A DNA stretch of 64,000 bases from Irineochytrium annulatum. Lineage: Eukaryota > Chytridiomycota > Chytridiomycetes > Chytridiales > Chytridiaceae. The stretch's first letter is position 1; each line of letters starts with the position of its first letter. The notes under the pieces were generated by a model that ran no database searches, was not told where the DNA came from, and saw only the letters and a program-made list of their open reading frames with translations. Position numbers and translations under genes: made by a program. This document shows positions 59,365 to 64,000 of the stretch, in pieces. The stretch covers positions 310,001 to 374,000 of the forward strand of contig JADGJL010000001.1 of assembly GCA_027600665.1 (NCBI GenBank), written 5' to 3'.

Positions 59365-60075
59365 ATGGATTCGATCTATCTTGAACTGGAAGGTGTGCTT
59401 GAGCAGCTTGAAACGGCGCTTCTTGAACAGCGTCCGCTCTCTCTTGTACGAGTCGGTGATGGCGAGAATATCGTCATGTCTCAAGAAACGGTGTGGACCA
59501 CGGAACAGGTTCTTCAGGAGCGTTGGGCCAAGAAAGCCAATTTAGGACAAAAGGGATTGCGTCTTCCCAACCCACAGCTCCGGGATGAAGTTGCCGCTTC
59601 CTTGCAACGGGCAGATATCGTCGGCGTTCTTCCCCGCGGTGACAGTACCATTAACGCGCCGGATTATCTCAAACGACCTCTGACCGATATGGTGTTTGCC
59701 CACTTTGGCATCTCTCCCTCACGGACTTGTCATGCCTGTGTCAATCGAGAGCTGGCACAAAATCCGCGTTTCTGGCAGATGCTTGCAGGCAAGCGTGTGC
59801 TTCTCGTTACCCGTGAGACCGAAGCCTTGCGTGCTACGCTCGAACGTGAGCCGTATCATTTAAACATCGTGACTGCACTGCCCTTCGACAGCTATGATCA
59901 CATGCAGGAAACACTCGAGTGGATTCAGACGAATCAAGATACCTTTGATGTCGCTCTCTTCTCCTGTGGTGTCAACGCGGTTGTTCTGGCTGAGCGTACA
60001 GCTGCACTCGCCGGCAAAGTCGCCATTGACTTCGGCAAAGCCAACAACATCATTCTGAAAGGGCGTGCCAACTAA
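59365..60075 (+). CDS. GT-D fold glycosyltransferase
   Basis: 236 residues. The N-terminal LSLVRVGDGENIVMSQETVW contains the xRxGDGE signature of the GT-D fold, named for the DUF1792-type transferase of streptococcal surface glycosylation. VLPRGDSTINAPDY and NIVTALPFDSYDHMQETLEWI follow. GGGGGC precedes the ATG. It is divergent from the glycan operon and probably acts in the same surface glycan pathway. A strong terminator follows. Confidence 0.85.
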   Translation: MDSIYLELEGVLEQLETALLEQRPLSLVRVGDGENIVMSQETVWTTEQVLQERWAKKANLGQKGLRLPNPQLRDEVAASLQRADIVGVLPRGDSTINAPDYLKRPLTDMVFAHFGISPSRTCHACVNRELAQNPRFWQMLAGKRVLLVTRETEALRATLEREPYHLNIVTALPFDSYDHMQETLEWIQTNQDTFDVALFSCGVNAVVLAERTAALAGKVAIDFGKANNIILKGRAN

Positions 60076-60145
60076 TCCCCCTGGACACCTCCATCCTTCA
60101 GATGAGTGATCCGCCTTGACTGTACAGACATTTGTATGACAAAAA

Positions 60146-60170
60146 CCCCCGGCTCCTTAAGCCGGGGGTT
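60146..60170. terminator. bidirectional intrinsic terminator
   Basis: ACCCCCGGCT / AGCCGGGGGT with a 5-base loop, an AAAAA run on the left and TTTC on the right. It separates the GT-D gene from the convergent minus-strand gene at 60301. Confidence 0.88.
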
Positions 60171-60300
60171 TCATGCTGAGCGCTAGTCGAGATATATTGC
60201 GACACGACCTTCTACTTCTGGTTTCTGGGAAATGAAACGAACTCTGCCGTCAACATAAGCGATGACGAGCACTCTGCTTATTGATATTACGCCTTCACAA

Positions 60301-60708
60301 CTAACCAGTGGCTGCAATACCGTATAACATCTCCGGCCCGGTTCTTACTGCTGTGGACACCCCCGAGATGAACGAAGTATACACACTTTCCAGTGCGGGT
60401 GGTGCAGACAGGTCCTGAGCTGTGAACGAATGAAATTCGGCACCGCCGTTCTGTCCAATCGTCCCTTCAGCACGGTAGATGACATAGAATGGATCATATA
60501 CGAATCCCCGTACCAGCTCCACCACAAAGGTATCTCCCAGTTCTCCCGTAACCCCCACTGTTCCGTTCAACGTAATAATGGGATTCACCACGCCTTGAGT
60601 CTGCAGACCAATCGCACCAAAAGCTGTCGGGGATTCTGACAGCGACAAACCGGGCTGTCCAACAGTTCCCGAGTTCATCGAAGTTCTCATATCGAGAAAC
60701 ACGCCCAT
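60301..60708 (-). CDS. hypothetical beta-rich structural protein
   Basis: 135 residues from the ATG at 60708 (GGAGGTG site; frame open five codons further). Rich in Gly, Thr, Val and Ser (TAFGAIGLQTQGVVNPIITLNGTVGVTGELGDTF) without Cys, without a signal peptide and without charge clusters. The alternating pattern predicts a beta-sandwich. It resembles C-terminal domains of spore or exosporium surface proteins in Bacilli in general character only. Single gene. Confidence 0.7.
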   Translation of the reverse strand: MGVFLDMRTSMNSGTVGQPGLSLSESPTAFGAIGLQTQGVVNPIITLNGTVGVTGELGDTFVVELVRGFVYDPFYVIYRAEGTIGQNGGAEFHSFTAQDLSAPPALESVYTSFISGVSTAVRTGPEMLYGIAATG

Positions 60709-60896
60709 GAGTAACACCTCCAATGCTATGGGATACCATATCCTATGAATCTCACAACTCTTCGGATTGGATGTATAGCAGTTTCATGAACCTATTTTTA
60801 TTTGTCGACTGTTAATGGTATATTGGACTGCATAACGAAATGAACGGATCGTATGCACACAAGCGGTACAGGCTGTTCAGAAGGAGATTACTATTC

Positions 60897-62045
60897 ATGA
60901 ATAAACGCAAACGTCCAACAGGCAAAACATCGGCCTCGGCCAAGGGAAAATCATACGCAGGTTCATCTACAGCACGTTCCGGCAAGTCTAACTTCTCATC
61001 TGCAAAATCATCAGGTGCTTCCCCATCACGCAATACGGAGGAGAATAAAAAATCACTAGCTGCCAAATCATCAGCCGCACCGAAGAAAGCCGGAGGTAAC
61101 AAATCCAAAAATGGCAGTGCTTCCAAGCGCCCGGGCAATGCCTATTATCGCAAGCAGGAACCACCACGCCAGTACAAAGTCACCGAACCGGACGAACTGC
61201 TGAACTTCCTGTTGCAGCATTTGAAATCGGGACGGAACGCGGTGAAGTCCATTCTGGGTCGTGGACAGGTGTCCGTGGATCAGAAAGTCGTAACCAAGTT
61301 TAATGAAGCGCTAACGCCAGGTCAGATTGTCTACATCCGAAAAGAAGGTGCAGTCGCTGCTCCATCCTTGACGGGTATTAACATTTTGCATGAAGACGAT
61401 GATATCATCGTGATCCGCAAGGAAGCCGGACTGTTGTCCATTGCCGCTGACAAGACGGATGATCTGACAGCTTATCGCCAACTGACAGAGCATGTACGCC
61501 GCACCAATCCGCTGAACCGGATCTTTGTCGTCCATCGTCTGGATCGGGATACATCGGGTGTAATGATGTTTGCCAAAAGTGAAGAGGTACAGCAGAAGCT
61601 GCAAAACAACTGGAAAGAAAATGTGCAGGACCGTGTCTACGTTGCCCTTGTTGAAGGTGCAGTAGCCAAAGAAGAAGGCACCATCTCTTCCTGGCTGAAG
61701 GAAACCAAAACACTGAAAATGTACTCCAGCTCTCGTCCGAATGATGGACAACATGCGATCACGCATTACAAACGTCTGAAGTCGAACCGCGACTTCTCTC
61801 TGCTGGAAGTACGTCTGGAGACAGGTCGCAAAAATCAGATTCGTGTGCACATGGAAGATCTCGGACATCCGATTGCCGGTGACCGAAAATATGGCGCACG
61901 CACAAGAGACCTCGGCCGCCTCGGACTTCATGCACGTATACTCTCATTTATTCATCCGACAACGGATGAGCTGATGTCATTTGAAACGGATATTCCGAAA
62001 CCATTCCTGTATCCGTTCCGTGCAGATGCTCCACCTGCGAAATAA
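60897..62045 (+). CDS. RluA-family pseudouridine synthase with basic tail
   Basis: 382 residues from the ATG at 60897 (AAGGAGA site). The first 85 residues are low-complexity, rich in Lys, Ser and Ala (GKTSASAKGKSYAGSSTARS), probably a disordered RNA-binding tail. An S4-like segment follows (RNAVKSILGRGQVSVDQKVV), then the catalytic domain with VHRLDRDTSGVMMFAKS, which holds the catalytic Asp in the HRLDxxTSG motif, and TGRKNQIRVHM. It isomerises uridine in rRNA or tRNA. The specific position is unknown. Confidence 0.9.
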   Translation: MNKRKRPTGKTSASAKGKSYAGSSTARSGKSNFSSAKSSGASPSRNTEENKKSLAAKSSAAPKKAGGNKSKNGSASKRPGNAYYRKQEPPRQYKVTEPDELLNFLLQHLKSGRNAVKSILGRGQVSVDQKVVTKFNEALTPGQIVYIRKEGAVAAPSLTGINILHEDDDIIVIRKEAGLLSIAADKTDDLTAYRQLTEHVRRTNPLNRIFVVHRLDRDTSGVMMFAKSEEVQQKLQNNWKENVQDRVYVALVEGAVAKEEGTISSWLKETKTLKMYSSSRPNDGQHAITHYKRLKSNRDFSLLEVRLETGRKNQIRVHMEDLGHPIAGDRKYGARTRDLGRLGLHARILSFIHPTTDELMSFETDIPKPFLYPFRADAPPAK

Positions 62046-62125
62046 CTGCATCTTTAGTGTGTGTCTATAGAAAATATAGAAAATTCCACTGATCCATTGA
62101 TCATGCCTGAAAGGAGGAATGGACA

Positions 62126-62704
62126 CTGAAAAATCTGTTGATTACCGGTTACCGGGCACATGAATTGCAAATTTTCGGACAAAAACATGAAGGTATTCCT
62201 TTTATCAAAAAGGCTATCTCATCCCGCTTAACGCCTATTGTCGAGGATGGTCTGGAATGGGTGCTGACGCCGGGACAATACGGTGTGGATCTGTGGGCAT
62301 GCGAAGTCGTGATTGATCTGAAGAAGACGTATCCACATCTCAAACTATCGATCATTACTGCCTTTCAGAACCCCGAGGAACAATGGAAAGAAGACAAGCA
62401 GGAGTATTACCGTTCCATCCTCTCGGGTGTGGACTATTACGGTGCGATTAGCAATCAGCCTTATATTGGACCGTGGCAGTTCACTGCCCGGGATGACCTG
62501 TTGCTGCGTAAAAGCGACGGTCTTCTGCTCGTTTATGATGAAGATGCCGGGGAAGGCAGTCCCCGTTTTGTGAAGGAAAAAGCCGTGAAGAAACAGCAGA
62601 ATGAGGACTATACGATCATCAGTGTCACTTCAGAGGATATCCAATCGGTAGCTGAAGATGAGCGCATGAACGATATTGTAGACTTCGACGATTCTTCCTT
62701 CTGA
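62126..62704 (+). CDS. ypsA: YpsA-family (SLOG superfamily) protein
   Basis: 192 residues. YpsA/DUF1273 proteins begin with a strand and a Gly-Tyr turn, here KNLLITGYRAHELQIFGQ, then LTPGQYGVDLWACEVVIDLKK and YEEDAGEGSPRF-like nucleotide-binding loops. In B. subtilis YpsA affects cell division and stress. I place the start at the CTG at 62126, eight bases after AAGGAGG, because it restores the family's 'M-x-x-L-x-x-TGY' start. A TTG at 62138 is the alternative. The out-of-frame ATG at 62119 is unlikely. Confidence 0.85.
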   Translation: MKNLLITGYRAHELQIFGQKHEGIPFIKKAISSRLTPIVEDGLEWVLTPGQYGVDLWACEVVIDLKKTYPHLKLSIITAFQNPEEQWKEDKQEYYRSILSGVDYYGAISNQPYIGPWQFTARDDLLLRKSDGLLLVYDEDAGEGSPRFVKEKAVKKQQNEDYTIISVTSEDIQSVAEDERMNDIVDFDDSSF

Positions 62705-62871
62705 ATCATGCTGGATCAATGCAGACCGTTCAAGGTCCATCCGTTCACATCCATCATCAGAGGAGATTAACATTCCGTATGACGTACATATGTTTTTTTT
62801 GGAGTCAGGTTGGGTATAAGTAGTATTATAACTGCGATGATATGTCGTATGGGATAAGGGGAACTGCAACC

Positions 62872-63687
62872 ATGACAATTACGCCAGAGCAGCGCATTCA
62901 ACTGCATGGATTTAACAACCTGACCAAGTCGCTGAGCTTCAATATGTACGATATCTGTTATACGAAAACCAAAGACGAACGCGAAGCTTACATTGAATAT
63001 ATTGATGAACAATATAACGCCGACCGGCTAAGCAAGATTCTGAACAACGTCTCCGACATCATCGGGGCCCACGTGTTAAATGTTGCTAAGCAGGATTATG
63101 TGCCTCAAGGTGCCAGTGTGACGATCCTTGTCTCGGAAGGTCCTATTGTGGAGATCCCCGAAGAATCACTCGATGAATCTCCCGGCCCTCTGCCCGATAA
63201 CGTCGTTATGCAACTGGACAAAAGTCATATCACGGTGCACACCTACCCAGAGTTTCACCCTAGTGAAGGCATCAGTACCTTTCGTGCGGACATCGACGTC
63301 TCCACCTGCGGTGAGATTTCACCGCTCAAGGCGCTTAATTATCTGATCCACTCGTTTGATACAGACATTATGACGATGGATTACCGGGTACGTGGCTTCA
63401 CGCGGGACACCAGTGGACGCAAGCTGTTCATTGACCATGAGATCGGCTCGATTCAGAATTATATTCCCGACGAGATCAAGAACAGCTTTGACATGATTGA
63501 CGTGAACGTTTATCAGGAGAATATTTTCCACACCAAATGTAAGCTGAAGGAATTCGACCTCGATAATTATCTGTTTGGGTACACCAAGGATAAGCTCAGC
63601 AAGAAGGAACAACAGGAGATTACGGAGTGGCTGAAGCTGGAGATGGACGAGATCTATTACGGCAAAAATAAGAATCGTCCCACTTAA
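62872..63687 (+). CDS. speD: S-adenosylmethionine decarboxylase proenzyme, SpeD type 1A
   Basis: 271 residues from the ATG at 62872 (AAGGGG site). The self-cleavage region is [15 protein letters not shown], in which the Ser becomes the pyruvoyl group. Other family stretches are [22 protein letters not shown] and [36 protein letters not shown]. The length fits the E. coli-like class rather than the short SpeH form of B. subtilis. It supplies decarboxylated AdoMet for spermidine synthesis. Confidence 0.95.
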   Translation: MTITPEQRIQLHGFNNLTKSLSFNMYDICYTKTKDEREAYIEYIDEQYNADRLSKILNNVSDIIGAHVLNVAKQDYVPQGASVTILVSEGPIVEIPEESLDESPGPLPDNVVMQLDKSHITVHTYPEFHPSEGISTFRADIDVSTCGEISPLKALNYLIHSFDTDIMTMDYRVRGFTRDTSGRKLFIDHEIGSIQNYIPDEIKNSFDMIDVNVYQENIFHTKCKLKEFDLDNYLFGYTKDKLSKKEQQEITEWLKLEMDEIYYGKNKNRPT

Positions 63688-63731
63688 AAGTCTGCTCGAA
63701 GGCTGATCCAGAAAGCCAGCCAAGGTCTAAG

Positions 63732-63789
63732 ACAAGATTTCATGAAGGCAAGGTTCTCTTCAAGAGCCTCCGGCATGTGCTTGTCTTTT
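63732..63789 (+). terminator. probable terminator after speD
   Basis: AAGACAAG pairs with CTTGTCTT around a smaller GGTTCTCTTCAAGAGCC hairpin. TTTTTCT follows on the plus strand. The outer stem has a long loop, so the call is moderate. Confidence 0.5.
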
Positions 63790-63871
63790 TCTATGTTATG
63801 TTGACAGTGTGCAACTTTATTTTTTATTATAGGAGTAACTGTATTAATATGCAGTGAAGGAGACTGAGCCT

Positions 63872-64000
63872 GTGATCGAAACGAATACCACTAGACGTAA
63901 CGAATCACTGTTACAAGCGCTTACTGCACAGCATAATGCCATTACCAACAACATAGCCAATGCGGACACGCCCAACTACAAAAAGAAAACGGTAGAGTTT
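63872..64000 (+). CDS. flgB: flagellar basal body rod protein FlgB, N-terminal part
   Basis: GTG start after GAAGGAG. 43 codons are present before the window ends. MIETNTTRRNESLLQALTAQ is followed by HNAITNNIANADTPNYKKK, the conserved rod-protein N-terminus (N-x-ANxxTPxYK). This marks the beginning of the flgB-flgC-fliE operon that lies outside the window to the right. Confidence 0.88.
   Translation, partial: MIETNTTRRNESLLQALTAQHNAITNNIANADTPNYKKKTVEF

Noticed and set aside
1..64000. CRISPR arrays, tRNA or rRNA genes
   Set aside because: No regularly spaced direct repeats of CRISPR type and no recognisable tRNA or rRNA sequence were found by eye in the window.

Overview
The window looks like a chromosomal segment of a Gram-positive, spore-forming, motile bacterium of the Paenibacillus type. 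The signs are LplABC/YesMN-style sugar uptake modules, strong AGGAGG-like ribosome binding sites, a Btr-like AraC/binding-protein fusion, a Spo0E-like peptide, WXG/LXG secretion genes and a flgB start at the right edge. Backbone genes have moderate GC. The segments at about 10-28 kb and 39-42 kb are visibly AT-rich and accessory.

Layout. 0-1.2 kb: edge of an unknown gene and a small basic protein. 1.4-9.2 kb: two permeases, a YesM-type histidine kinase, a YesN-type AraC response regulator and an LplA-type lipoprotein, which form one sugar uptake module. 9.3-10.2 kb: small regulators. 10.3-19.6 kb: array A, a tyrosine recombinase followed on the same strand by single-gene units (unknown 425 aa, membrane protein, reverse transcriptase, unknown 348 aa, a decayed gene, and a two-gene SEC-C unit), separated by about 96-124 bp folded repeats. 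19.7-27.6 kb: a WXG/zincin polymorphic toxin with a likely immunity gene, a serine hydrolase, small immunity-like genes (one Imm1-like) and a deleted third recombinase copy. 27.6-31.3 kb: a Fur-box iron uptake operon. 31.3-34.1 kb: small genes and gene fragments. 34.1-38.9 kb: a MalFG-type sugar ABC operon with its GntR/LacI regulator, shared palindromic operator and cre site. 39.2-42.6 kb: array B, with the same recombinase type and units for a P-loop kinase, a SnoaL-like protein and a histidine phosphatase. 42.6-53 kb: radical SAM protein, RecQ, Rpn remnant, heterodimeric ABC exporter, AraC regulator. 53.4-60.1 kb: glycan genes (two glycosyltransferases with different folds, a putative rhamnosyltransferase, methyltransferase, nucleotide-sugar dehydrogenase and 4,6-dehydratase). 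60.3-64 kb: unknown small protein, RluA-type pseudouridine synthase, YpsA, SpeD, flgB.

Main finding. Arrays A and B behave like integron cassette arrays. A recombinase gene sits next to an attI-like junction shared by both loci. Downstream, co-oriented promoterless genes each end in an attC-like site (R''-L''...L'-R', with CTAAC/GTTAG-type outer boxes and TATTCAC/GTGAATA inner boxes). The outer box at the 3' end of each unit matches the box at its own 5' end (10/10 in the best cases), not the box beside it. This is expected if each unit was once a circle integrated at G|TT. The recombinase is Xer-like, without the extra helix segment typical of IntI, and has an N-terminal 'IQRIRQxTGRxWxP' domain. 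All copies are damaged in different ways. One cassette carries a defence-type reverse transcriptase. I know of no established integron of this kind in Bacilli, but I could not search.
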